NCBI GenBank assembly: GCA_031082185.1
Contig: JAVHLI010000006.1
Coordinates: 1 to 64,000, forward strand
Direction: 5' to 3'
DNA length: 64,000 bases
DNA from: a bacterium
Lineage (GTDB): Bacteria; Sysuimicrobiota; Sysuimicrobiia; Sysuimicrobiales; Humicultoraceae
Shown: positions 1 through 7,437 of the stretch, one piece after another
Numbering within the stretch: the stretch's first letter is position 1
How the letters are laid out: each line of letters begins with the position of its first letter
Position numbers and translations under genes: made by a program
Notes under the pieces: model-generated
What the model saw: the letters and a program-made list of their open reading frames with translations, nothing else
The model's database searches: none
Told to the model about the DNA's origin: nothing

Positions 1-2
1 AT

Positions 3-188
3 GCTGAGTACCAGGGGCAGCAGGCGAAGTTCGACTTTGGGGGCGAGATGATCGCTGGGAACATCCAGTCGGGAACGGCGCTCCGGCTCATCCGAGAGTG
101 GGCGTCCCTCCGCCGGCTCGAGCTTGAGGCGAACTGGCAGAACATGAGGGCGGGCCGGCCTCTGGACCGGATTGCGCCCCTGGAGTGA
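3..188 (+). CDS. DUF4160 protein, 5'-truncated by window edge
   Basis: The frame is open from base 3 to a TGA at 186-188 and encodes the C-terminal 61 residues of a small protein. The text (AEYQGQQAKFDFGG, then a helix and a WQNMRAGRPLDRIAPLE-type end) matches the DUF4160 family as I know it. The gene ends 9 bases before a DUF2442 gene. These two families commonly sit side by side in toxin-antitoxin-like pairs, but no activity can be assigned from this fragment. It is probably the first gene of an integron cassette that ends at the split attC near 444. Confidence 0.7.
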   Translation, partial: AEYQGQQAKFDFGGEMIAGNIQSGTALRLIREWASLRRLELEANWQNMRAGRPLDRIAPLE

Positions 189-197
189 GGCATCGTC

Positions 198-449
198 ATG
201 GGTGATCTTCCATCGGTGGTACGTGCTGAGTACGGCGGCGGATATCGCATTCACCTCACGTTCAACGACGGCTTGGAGAAGACGATTGACTTTTGGCAGT
301 GGCTTGAGGGTCCGGTCTTCGAGCCACTGAAGGCCCCGGACTATTTCCGAAGGTTCTTCATCGACGGGGGAACTGTCGTGTGGCCGAACGGAGCCGACAT
401 CGCGCCCGAGACGCTCTATGAACACCACGAATCTGGCGAAGCGGCCTAA
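198..449 (+). CDS. DUF2442 protein
   Basis: An 83-residue protein with the DUF2442 pattern: a small beta-rich fold with FNDGLEKTIDFWQWLEGPVFEPLKAP, then the WPNGADIAPETLYEH end typical of the family. It follows the DUF4160 gene with 9 bases between, so the two are probably co-transcribed as a putative toxin-antitoxin-like pair. Biochemical function is unknown. The stop codon TAA lies inside GCCTAAT (444-450), read here as the R'' box of an attC, a usual arrangement at the 3' end of a cassette gene. Confidence 0.75.
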   Translation: MGDLPSVVRAEYGGGYRIHLTFNDGLEKTIDFWQWLEGPVFEPLKAPDYFRRFFIDGGTVVWPNGADIAPETLYEHHESGEAA

Positions 450-450
450 T
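444..450 (+). other. attC R''-like box, left part of an attC split by the IS
   Basis: GCCTAAT pairs at six of seven positions with the R' box GTTAGGC at 3051-3057. It lies 4 bases left of the IS91-like element (455-2974). Joining 454 to 2975 restores a box-stem-box layout with short spacers of about the same length on each side (5 and 6 bases) around the stem arms 2976-2994 and 3026-3044. I infer one attC interrupted by the insertion. Confidence 0.55.
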
Positions 451-454
451 TCAA

Positions 455-472
455 GTTGAACTTAACCGCTGG
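455..472 (+). repeat. Left terminal inverted repeat of IS91-like element
   Basis: GTTGAACTTAACCGCTGG matches the reverse complement of 2957-2974 at 16 of 18 positions. The match stops at base 455, which sets the left boundary. Confidence 0.7.
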
Positions 473-596
473 CGCGGTAGGCACAGCCAGCGCTCTTTAC
501 GCTCTCTCGGTCGCATCCGCGAGTCCTCCTCCCAGGTCCCGCACTCCCCGCTGTCCTTCCGTCCGATCCATCTGCGGTAGCACAATCGCCTCCGGG

Positions 597-617
597 GAAC
601 ACCCATCGTGGGTGTTC
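597..617. other. Perfect 9-bp hairpin ahead of the IS recombinase gene
   Basis: GAACACCCA-TCG-TGGGTGTTC is a perfect stem with a 3-base loop, 35 bases before the recombinase start. It could be a subterminal hairpin of the IS (Y2 transposases act on folded single strands) or a control element for recombinase expression. It is not followed by a T tract, so a terminator is unlikely. Confidence 0.5.
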
Positions 618-651
618 GATGGGCAGGACACACCGACACCGGAGGTGGATC

Positions 652-1509
652 ATGACGGCGCTACGGGTACAGATGGACAACGACATGCCCCTGCGGGGGA
701 TGGCGGACCGAACGCGGGAGAGCTACCTGGCCGCGGTGGCGCGGATGGCCAAGTTCTATCGGCGCTCCCCGGACCAGCTCACCGATCGGGAGGTCCAAGC
801 CTATCTCGTCCACATGCTCCGGGAGGAGCAGCTCTCGTGGAGCACGTGCAACATTGCGGTCCAGGGCTTTCGGTTCTTCTACCACAAGACCCTGGGCCGG
901 CCGGCGGCCAGCTTCACGATTCCGGGGCCGAAGCAGCCCCAGACGCTCCCCGCGATCCTGAGCGCCGACGAGGTGCGGCGCCTGATCGAGAGCACGGTCA
1001 ATCGCAAGCAGCGGGCTGTCCTGGTCACCACGTACGCCGCGGGCCTGCGGGTCAGCGAGGTCGTGCGGCTGAAGCTCCGCGACATCGACTCGCAGCGGAT
1101 GAGCCTGCGCGTGGAGCAGGGCAAGGGGGCCAAGGATCGCTACACGCTCCTGTCGGCTCGCCTGCTGGAGGAGATCCGCGCCTACTGGCGGGCGTATCGG
1201 CCAGCCCTGTGGCTCTTCCCGGCCCGCGGAGGGCAGCAGCCCATGGATCCGTCGACGGCCCAGAAGATCTACTACGCGGCGAAGGGGCGGGCGGGGATCA
1301 CCAAGCAGGGCGGCATCCACGCCCTGCGCCATGCCTTCGCCACGCACCTCCTGGAGGCGGGCACCGACCTGCACACGATCCAGCGCCTCCTCGGCCACGG
1401 CCACATCGGCAGCACGATGCGGTACTTCCACCTGGCCCGGCGAACCCTCCTGGGGACGACCTCGCCGCTGGAGTGGCTCGACCTGTCCACGGTACCGCCA
1501 CGGGCCTAG
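652..1509 (+). CDS. IS91-associated tyrosine recombinase/integrase
   Basis: A 285-residue phage-integrase family protein. The N-terminal SAM-like core-binding region (RTRESYLAAVARMAKFY) is followed by a catalytic domain with the first Arg in YAAGLRVSEVVRLK, the HALRHAFATHLLEAG box (H-x-x-R), LLGHGHIGSTMRYFH and the nucleophile Tyr. The ATG at 652 is chosen over 619 because GGAGGTGG lies 4-11 bases before it. The gene ends 3 bases before the transposase frame. Such integrases are often paired with IS91-type transposases; the role here is inferred from that pairing. Confidence 0.85.
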   Translation: MTALRVQMDNDMPLRGMADRTRESYLAAVARMAKFYRRSPDQLTDREVQAYLVHMLREEQLSWSTCNIAVQGFRFFYHKTLGRPAASFTIPGPKQPQTLPAILSADEVRRLIESTVNRKQRAVLVTTYAAGLRVSEVVRLKLRDIDSQRMSLRVEQGKGAKDRYTLLSARLLEEIRAYWRAYRPALWLFPARGGQQPMDPSTAQKIYYAAKGRAGITKQGGIHALRHAFATHLLEAGTDLHTIQRLLGHGHIGSTMRYFHLARRTLLGTTSPLEWLDLSTVPPRA

Positions 1510-1512
1510 CCC

Positions 1513-2713
1513 GTGGGCCCGGCGCGTGATCCGCGCCGGATCGAGCTCGCCGACATCGTCCGGGCCCATGGAGCGGCGGTTCAGCAGGCGCAGCGCCTGA
1601 CGCGGGGGCAGCACCGCGCCCTGCGGGCCATCGCGACCTGCCGGACCGCCGCGCTCGGGGGCCATACGGAAGGCTGCGATGTCTGCGGGGCGGTCCGGAT
1701 CGCCTATAACTCCTGTCGCAACCGGCACTGCCCGAAGTGCCAGACCCTGGCCAAGGAGCGGTGGCTCGCGGCGCGGCGGGCCGAGCTGTTGCCGGTCGAG
1801 TACTTCCACGTCGTCTTCACCCTGCCGCACGCCCTGAACGCCCTCGCGCAGGGGAACCCCCGGGTGATCTACGCTCTCCTCTTCCGGGCCGCAGCGGACA
1901 CGCTCGCCGCCTTCGGGCAGGATCCCAAGTACCTGGGGGGGCGAGCTGGGGCTGATTGCCATCCTCCACACCTGGGGGCAGGCTCTGGTCCAGCACCTCC
2001 ACCTGCACTGCGTGGTCACCGGCGGCGCGTTGGCCCGCGACGGGGCGCGGTGGCTCCCGGCGAAGCGGGGGTTCCTCTTCCCGGTGCGCGCCCTGGCCGC
2101 GGTGTTCCGGGGCAAATACTTGGACCTCTTGCGCCGGGCGTTCGACCGCCGGGAGCTCACGTTCGCCGGCCGCGCGGCGGGCCTGGCCGACCCCAAGGCC
2201 TTCGGCGAGTTCCTCGCCGCGCTGCGCGAGCACGCGTGGGTGGTGTACGCCAAACCGCCGTTCGCCGGCCCCGCGCAGGTCCTGGAGTATCTCGGCCGAT
2301 ACACCCACCGCGTGGCCATTTCCAACGACCGCCTCGTCAGCCTGGAGGAAGGGGTCGTGCGCTTCCGCTGGAAAGACTACGCCCACGGCAACACGGTGAA
2401 GACCATGGCGCTCCCCTCCGAGGCGTTCCTGCACCGCTTCCTCCTCCACGTCGTCCCGGACGGCTTCGTGCGCATCCGCCACTTCGGGCTGTTGGCCAAC
2501 CGGGGCCGCGCAGCCAAGCTCGCCCGGTGCCGGGCCCTCCTCGCCCTGCCGCCCGCAGCCCCGCCCGCAGCCCCCGAGTCCGCAGCGGCCCTCATCCTGC
2601 GGGTGAGTGGGGTGGACCTCACCCGCTGTCCCGTGTGCGCGCAGGGCCGGCTCCACCCCGTCGCCCGCTTCCGGCCGGGGGAGCACCCCGTGCCACCCCT
2701 GGACTCCTCGTGA
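1513..2713 (+). pseudogene. IS91-family HUH/Y2 transposase, frameshifted
   Basis: The first frame (from 1513) encodes the N-terminal zinc-binding region (CDVCG, then CRNRHCPKCQ). It loses homology after a seven-G run at 1935-1941. The next frame carries on with HLHLHCVV (the HUH metal-binding motif), the YLGRYTHR double-tyrosine motif and a late CPVCAQG zinc pair, ending at the TGA near 2713. Removing one G restores a single protein of about 400 residues. This may be a real inactivating insertion, programmed slippage or a sequencing error in a homopolymer. Confidence 0.85.
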
Positions 2714-2956
2714 GATGGCTGCCCCGCGGGTGCCGCCGCCCGTTCCGTCTCGCGCTGGCTTGCCGACCGCACCCGCCGCAGGGCGCCGGCGGGCACCTCT
2801 CTGCCGGGACGGGCCCGGCGTGCGCTCTGGCCGCCCCGGGCCTTCCCGCGCCCGTGGGCCGGTCGCCCCTCCCCCGCCCCCGGTGGGCCTCCCCCATCGC
2901 CCACAACAGGCTTCCCTCCAGGGGGCATCCGGGATAGAATTCCCATAGCCCGTGGG

Positions 2957-2974
2957 CCCGCGGTTCAGTTCAAC
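2957..2974 (-). repeat. Right terminal inverted repeat of IS91-like element
   Basis: On the minus strand this reads GTTGAACTGAACCGCGGG, matching the left end at 16 of 18 positions. The last 7 bases (GTTCAAC on +) also fit an attC R'' consensus, so the exact IS boundary could be a few bases off. Bases 2714-2956 between the transposase and this end hold no convincing gene and presumably the IS right-end sequences. Confidence 0.7.
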
Positions 2975-3057
2975 CGGTCTTATCCGGCGTGCCCTCGGCT
3001 CGCCGGCGTATGCCCCTGCCCGCTGGGGCACGCCGGATAAGACCCTATTCGTTAGGC
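2975..3057 (+). other. attC, right part (L'' to R')
   Basis: A perfect 19-bp stem (2976-2994 with 3026-3044, beginning GGTCTTATCC) encloses a 31-base loop. It is followed by the R' box GTTAGGC at 3051-3057. The stem is too long for a chance hairpin and lacks the T tract of a terminator. Together with GCCTAAT at 444-450 it forms an attC-like site. The GmrSD-like gene starts 28 bases after it. Confidence 0.65.
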
Positions 3058-3085
3058 GTCATTTGTGGTGGAGGAGAGCGATGAC

Positions 3086-4774
3086 ATGAGGACTGAAACA
3101 ACGACTCGTCCCCTGCGCGAACTGGTTCGCGGATTCCACAGTGGAGCGATCCTGCTTCCCCAATTCCAGCGGGACTTCGTCTGGAAGTCGGCCAAGATCC
3201 GCAATTTGCTGGACTCCCTGCTCAAGGGATTTCCGATCGGCGGATTCTACTTGTGGAGGCCCGCGGGCGGTACTCGCGACGCGAAGCCCAAAGCGCACGG
3301 CAAGCAGCGCATCGCAGCCGAGTTCGTTGGCTACCTAATCGACGGCCAGCAGCGGCTGACGAGCTTGGAAGCGGCATTCGGTTTCTACAGCGGTGAAGAC
3401 AAGGATGGCGCCGAACTGCGCTGCTACCTCGATCTGAAAGCACCCGAAGTGGAGGGGGCGCGAGACACTCGACTCTTTGCCTCCTACGCGGGCAACAAGT
3501 CTGTCGCCCGACGCGTGGAGGGCGGCGATTTAGCGCTCATTGAGGTTTCTCGCTTGTTCGGAGGACCGGACCACGACCTGCGCAAGCAGACGGACGAGAC
3601 TCTCCGACTGATCCCAGGCTGGAACGCGAAGCGCGTGGCTACGACGCTCGCGCGGTTCGACCGGGCTTGCGAGATGCTCAACCAACAGGTGCCATGCACC
3701 ACGGTCTACGACGTGGGGGACAAGGAGGCAGTCGAAGTATTCAGCAGGCTAAACAAGGGCGGCAGCGCGCTCAGCCAAGGAGACGTGCGGGCCGCTGAGC
3801 TTGCGCGTGGACATGCCGTCGATGTCCTGACGAGCATGCGAGAGTTTGTCACTGGGGAGCGTCCGCAGCGACTTGGGTTCGGCTTCTCATTCGCCTTCCG
3901 CGCACTCGTCGTCTTCCACCGAGAGTCCGCACAATTCAGCAAGCTCAAACCCGATTGGATGGACGCGCCCGCGCAGCATGGTCGGTCGTTACGGGAGTCG
4001 TGGCGCGCGACCGAACGCGCAATCGACAAGTCGCTCTGCTTTGTCGATGAACGGATGGGGTGGTCGCGTCGCGCCTTGCTGCCGTCCGCGAACGCGGTCA
4101 TCGTGCTGGCCGCGGCTTTGGACAAGGCGGAGTTCAAGCTAAGCGCGGACGCCGAGCAGTTGTATCGGCGCTGGCTCAGCCTAACCGCACTCCGCGGCGT
4201 GTTCCGGGGGTCGGTCGAAACCACTATCAACCGGTTCCATCGTGCGATCCGGGAATCCAAGCGGGAGCCTGCCACAGCGCTCATGGATGCGCTGAAGCGA
4301 GATGAAAAGCGCCGAATCCGTGCGGACGAACTCAACTCATTCGCGCAACCGTGGGGGCCCGCGACGCAAGTAATGCACGCATGGCTTGTCGGCAAAGAGG
4401 CCAAAGACTGGTTGAGCAGCGATCCGATGGATGCGCTGGCTCGCGCCGGGAATCTTGGTCTTCCTGGGGGTGACCTAACGGTCCACCACATCTTTGCTCG
4501 CCGGGTGTTGGCCGATGTCGTTGACAATCCCAACCACGCGAACAGTCCTGCGAACTACGCGCTGCTGAGCCGGTCGAGCAACTCGGAGTTTGGCGACAAA
4601 CAGCCGGAGGAGGTTCTCAGCATGCTGACGCCGGACCAACGCAAGCTCGCCGCCGTCCAGTTCTTCGGCGATCCGGCAGGCGATAAACTAAAGCCCGGTC
4701 GGTACGAGGAGTTTCGCCAGTGGCGCGCCGAGCGGCTAGCAGAGTCGATCAATGACTGGTTGGGGATGGACTGA
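3086..4774 (+). CDS. GmrSD-like DUF262/HNH type IV restriction nuclease
   Basis: A protein of about 562 residues. The N-terminal DUF262 domain has LPQFQRDFVW, DSLLKGFPIGGFYLW and the IDGQQRLTSL motif. The C-terminal part has LTVHHIFARRVL with downstream N-x7-N-type spacing (NPNHANSPANYALLS), the DUF1524-like HNH pattern of GmrSD proteins. The family cleaves modified phage DNA using nucleotide hydrolysis; substrate here is unknown. ATG 3086 is preferred (GAGGAG about 10 bases upstream) over GTG 3065. It sits alone between two attC sites, so it looks like a single-gene cassette. Confidence 0.85.
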   Translation: MRTETTTRPLRELVRGFHSGAILLPQFQRDFVWKSAKIRNLLDSLLKGFPIGGFYLWRPAGGTRDAKPKAHGKQRIAAEFVGYLIDGQQRLTSLEAAFGFYSGEDKDGAELRCYLDLKAPEVEGARDTRLFASYAGNKSVARRVEGGDLALIEVSRLFGGPDHDLRKQTDETLRLIPGWNAKRVATTLARFDRACEMLNQQVPCTTVYDVGDKEAVEVFSRLNKGGSALSQGDVRAAELARGHAVDVLTSMREFVTGERPQRLGFGFSFAFRALVVFHRESAQFSKLKPDWMDAPAQHGRSLRESWRATERAIDKSLCFVDERMGWSRRALLPSANAVIVLAAALDKAEFKLSADAEQLYRRWLSLTALRGVFRGSVETTINRFHRAIRESKREPATALMDALKRDEKRRIRADELNSFAQPWGPATQVMHAWLVGKEAKDWLSSDPMDALARAGNLGLPGGDLTVHHIFARRVLADVVDNPNHANSPANYALLSRSSNSEFGDKQPEEVLSMLTPDQRKLAAVQFFGDPAGDKLKPGRYEEFRQWRAERLAESINDWLGMD

Positions 4775-4813
4775 TAAACGGAGAGCGAAAACCAGCATAT
4801 TGGAGATAGCCGC

Positions 4814-4900
4814 GCCTAACTTTAGGTGGAACGGACGGGCCATAAGCGCCGTGCCATTGCTTTCCGTCGTGCTGGCCCGCCGTTCACCAAGACGTTAGGC
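4814..4900 (+). other. attC site
   Basis: R'' GCCTAAC (4814-4820) and R' GTTAGGC (4894-4900) are exact reverse complements. The inner arms pair as GGTG(G)AACGG(A)CGGGCC against the complement of GGCCCGCCGTTCACC, leaving two unpaired bases in the L'' arm. Extrahelical bases in L'' define a + orientation site belonging to the upstream GmrSD-like gene. One of the clearest attC sites in the window. Confidence 0.88.
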
Positions 4901-4939
4901 AGCACAGCAGACGGCACCACACCTCCGAGGTCTCGACAC

Positions 4940-5665
4940 GTGCCAACACACGAACATCGCGTTGCGAAAGCTCTCCTCGCCAATCGGGACAGTGACCTTA
5001 CTTTCTGGGACTGGCTAGTCCCTGGCCAGCCCCTCTCCCGCAAGGACGCCAACAAGTTTCTCCTTGCCTGCATCCTCGACTACCAAGTCCGGGCCGAGAC
5101 CGCGTGGGCCAATGCAAGAAGGCTTGCGGAGCAGATACTCGCCGATCCAGACGATCTCTGGGGGACGATCACATCCGGGTCCCTTGAGGAATGGAACTCC
5201 AGACGGCAGGAGTATTCCCTACACCGATTCCCCAAAGGTCACGAACGCGTGTTCACTATTGGAAAGAGGATAGTGGGTCAGTATGGTAGTGACGTACGAA
5301 CTATCTGGGACAATCAGTCCATCGATGCAACCCTGTACCGCCTTAACGACCTGGGCGTCGGCGAGCAGATCTCCAGGATGGTTGTCGGGGCCCTCAACGA
5401 CGTGGGCATTCTTCGCGGGAAAGGCGATGTCAAGGCGGACGTCCACGTTCGCCGAGTCCTCGGCCGTCTCCTCACAGGCACTGAGATCACCGCGGACCGA
5501 GCGCAAGAAGCGGTCGACGCAACTCGAAGGATGCATCCTGAAAACCCGTGGTCTCTTGATCGGCCGCTTTACCGGCTTGGGAAGAGCGTGTGCGTCGCCA
5601 GCCAGCCTCGCTGTCCTGACTGTCTCATGAAGGAACTATGTGCGTACCCGCAGAAGTCCCGCTAG
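4940..5665 (+). CDS. Endonuclease III-like HhH-GPD DNA glycosylase with 4Fe-4S cluster
   Basis: A 241-residue protein from GTG 4940; the longer frame upstream overlaps the attC and is not used. The C-terminus has the endonuclease III cluster motif C-x6-C-x2-C-x5-C (CVASQPRC-PDC-LMKELC). The HhH region LNDLGVGEQISRMVVGAL is followed by VKADVHVRRVLGRL, which keeps the catalytic Asp. Where endonuclease III has RK (catalytic Lys) this protein has EQ, which suggests a monofunctional glycosylase or altered chemistry. Substrate unknown; its place among restriction-type cassettes suggests action on foreign or modified DNA (inference). Confidence 0.78.
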   Translation: MPTHEHRVAKALLANRDSDLTFWDWLVPGQPLSRKDANKFLLACILDYQVRAETAWANARRLAEQILADPDDLWGTITSGSLEEWNSRRQEYSLHRFPKGHERVFTIGKRIVGQYGSDVRTIWDNQSIDATLYRLNDLGVGEQISRMVVGALNDVGILRGKGDVKADVHVRRVLGRLLTGTEITADRAQEAVDATRRMHPENPWSLDRPLYRLGKSVCVASQPRCPDCLMKELCAYPQKSR

Positions 5666-5693
5666 CTCGCGAATCGTAGGCGATCTGTGTACT

Positions 5694-5737
5694 ACCTAAC
5701 GACTCGCTGGAGCCAGCCTCGCCAGCCACGGTTAGCG
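5694..5737 (+). other. Degenerate attC-like site
   Basis: ACCTAAC (5694-5700) fits R'' and GTTAGCG (5731-5737) partly fits R'. Only a short GCTGG/CCAGC stem pairs between. Its position between the glycosylase gene and the DUF262 gene is where a cassette boundary is expected, but the site is short and weak. Confidence 0.35.
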
Positions 5738-5846
5738 TTTGCGCGATACCAGTCCTGGGCTGTCCAGGTGGCTCAGCTCGAGGCCGGTAGGCGGCACCAC
5801 ATAGGTCTCGGTTCATCTAAACTGCTCGGAACTCGAGGACGCTCAT

Positions 5847-7322
5847 ATGAAAATGGAGTTGCGCCGCAGAGCACTCGACAAGCTGTATAAACGCCGGGAT
5901 CGGATCGAGATGCCCGACTTTCAGCGTGAAGAGGTCTGGACGCTCGATCAGAAGCGCCTCCTCATCGACACGATTCTTAGGGGCTGGCATCTTCCGAAGT
6001 TCTACTTTCGCAAGGTGGACGAGTCGAGCTACGAGTGCGTCGACGGGCAGCAGCGGTTGAGCGCCGTTTGGGAGTTCTACGACAACAAGTTGCTCCTCGC
6101 AAACGACACGACAAAGGCTTTTGGCGGCCCGACGTACGCCAAGCTCAAACCGCAGCACTCCGATGACTTCGACGATTTCGAACTCGATATCGAAGAGCTC
6201 GAGGACACGAGCGACGAGGACCTTAAGGAACTATTTGTTCGCCTCCAACTCGGCACTCCCCTGACTACAGCCGAAAAGCTCAATGCAGTAAGCGGCGAGG
6301 CACGTGATTTCGCGCATTGGGTCGCTGATCAGGAGTTCTTCGGACGCCGCATCGGTGTTCGGGACACGCGCTACGCCCATTTCGACATTGCATCTAAGTG
6401 GCTTTTTGTTGAAGCCCGGGGCGTCCTGCCTCAAATGCGCTTTGCGCAGCTCAACAACTTCCTACGCGAGAACACCTCATTCAGCCGTGTTGGTGACACG
6501 GCGAAGCGGATGAAGGCTGTCCTTCAGTATCTGACCGCAGTCAAGCCAGATCAGGCGCAGTTCCTTCGTAACCGAGCGAGCGTATTATCCGTATGCATGT
6601 TAGCATCGGCGGTGGTTCGCGCGGGCGTGCCGAAGACGACCGCGCCCAAGTTCGGGGCCTTCCTTAAGCAGTTCTTTAGCGACCTGACTCGTGAGGTCGA
6701 AAAGGGTTCAAAGGCCACCAACGCGGACCTCCTCCGATACCAGGAGGCTATCAGCTATGGCTCGACTGGTGCCGACTCCATTCGAGAGCGCCTCGAAGTT
6801 CTAACCCGGAATCTCGCGGCCTTCGACCCCTTGTTCGCTCCTGTAATTCGAGCACAAGCGAAAGCGGGTGCGCCCGTGGCCGGCCTTGCGAGCGAGGTGT
6901 CGGATCTGGTGTACGTCGTCAACGAGAAGGCGGCCGCGGTGGGGGGCGTCGACACCTTTAAGATGACAACCCGATCGTCCAAGGCCCTTAAGGCGCTCGG
7001 TAAGGCCTGCCAGGGTGAAGGCGATTTCGGCGCGTTTGTAGACAATCTGTATTTCCTCGTCTATGAAGGGTCTGGTGACTGCAAACGTCTACCGAGCCCA
7101 CCGCCGAACTTCTCGATGGACGTCAAGTTTCTTCGCACCCACTTGCGCCATGACCTCGATCATGGCAACGAAGCCGATGCGGCCAAGAAACGCAAACGAG
7201 CGGGGGCGGTTTTCGAGAAGTACACTGGTAAGGACGCTCTCGGAGAGTGCGGACCCGACGAGTTACTGGCGGCTCAGATCCGTCTCCTCAAGGGTTTGAA
7301 GGAGATGCTTGAGAACCTATAG
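5847..7322 (+). CDS. DUF262 (GmrS-like) protein without HNH domain
   Basis: A 491-residue protein with an N-terminal DUF262 domain: MPDFQREEVW, ILRGWHLPKFYF, ECVDGQQRLSAVWEF and the FVRLQLGTPLTTAEKLNA segment. Unlike the GmrSD-like protein at 3.1 kb, no HxxP/HNH motif is seen in the C-terminal half, which is helical and ends in a charged region (HDLDHGNEADAAKKRKRAG) that may be a separate small domain. DUF262 proteins act as NTPase or DNA-binding parts of modification-dependent restriction systems. It may need a nuclease partner in trans. Confidence 0.75.
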   Translation: MKMELRRRALDKLYKRRDRIEMPDFQREEVWTLDQKRLLIDTILRGWHLPKFYFRKVDESSYECVDGQQRLSAVWEFYDNKLLLANDTTKAFGGPTYAKLKPQHSDDFDDFELDIEELEDTSDEDLKELFVRLQLGTPLTTAEKLNAVSGEARDFAHWVADQEFFGRRIGVRDTRYAHFDIASKWLFVEARGVLPQMRFAQLNNFLRENTSFSRVGDTAKRMKAVLQYLTAVKPDQAQFLRNRASVLSVCMLASAVVRAGVPKTTAPKFGAFLKQFFSDLTREVEKGSKATNADLLRYQEAISYGSTGADSIRERLEVLTRNLAAFDPLFAPVIRAQAKAGAPVAGLASEVSDLVYVVNEKAAAVGGVDTFKMTTRSSKALKALGKACQGEGDFGAFVDNLYFLVYEGSGDCKRLPSPPPNFSMDVKFLRTHLRHDLDHGNEADAAKKRKRAGAVFEKYTGKDALGECGPDELLAAQIRLLKGLKEMLENL

Positions 7323-7332
7323 GGCACATGCC

Positions 7333-7411
7333 GCCTAACCCCGCCATGCAACGGACTGTCGAAAGCGGCGCTTCGCTTGCTTTCTCCAGCCGCTGATGGC
7401 GAACGTTAGAG
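7333..7411 (+). other. attC site
   Basis: R'' GCCTAAC (7333-7339) and R' GTTAGAG (7405-7411; the last base departs from consensus). The arms CGCCAT(G)CAaCGG(A)CTG and the complement of CCAGCCGCTGATGGCG pair with two unpaired bases in L'', giving + orientation. It starts 10 bases after the DUF262 stop codon. Confidence 0.8.
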
Positions 7412-7437
7412 CGAACGCCACCAGTCGAGGGGGACTA

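Larger units (their letters stand above)
455..2974 (+). mobile_element. IS91-like element with tyrosine recombinase and HUH/Y2 transposase
   Basis: The element is about 2.5 kb, bounded by 18-base inverted ends (455-472 and 2957-2974) that match at 16 positions. It carries two genes on the + strand: a tyrosine recombinase, then an IS91-type transposase with HUH and double-tyrosine motifs. No target duplication is seen, as expected for this family. Flanks left (GCCTAATTCAA) and right (CGGTCTTATCC) appear to be halves of one attC. A frameshift in the transposase suggests this copy cannot move on its own. Confidence 0.75.

Noticed and set aside
661-2325. Very long minus-strand open frame (554 codons) opposite the IS91 genes
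   Set aside because: It is a GC-rich antisense shadow of the recombinase and transposase; composition is Arg/Pro/Gly-rich and no domain is visible.
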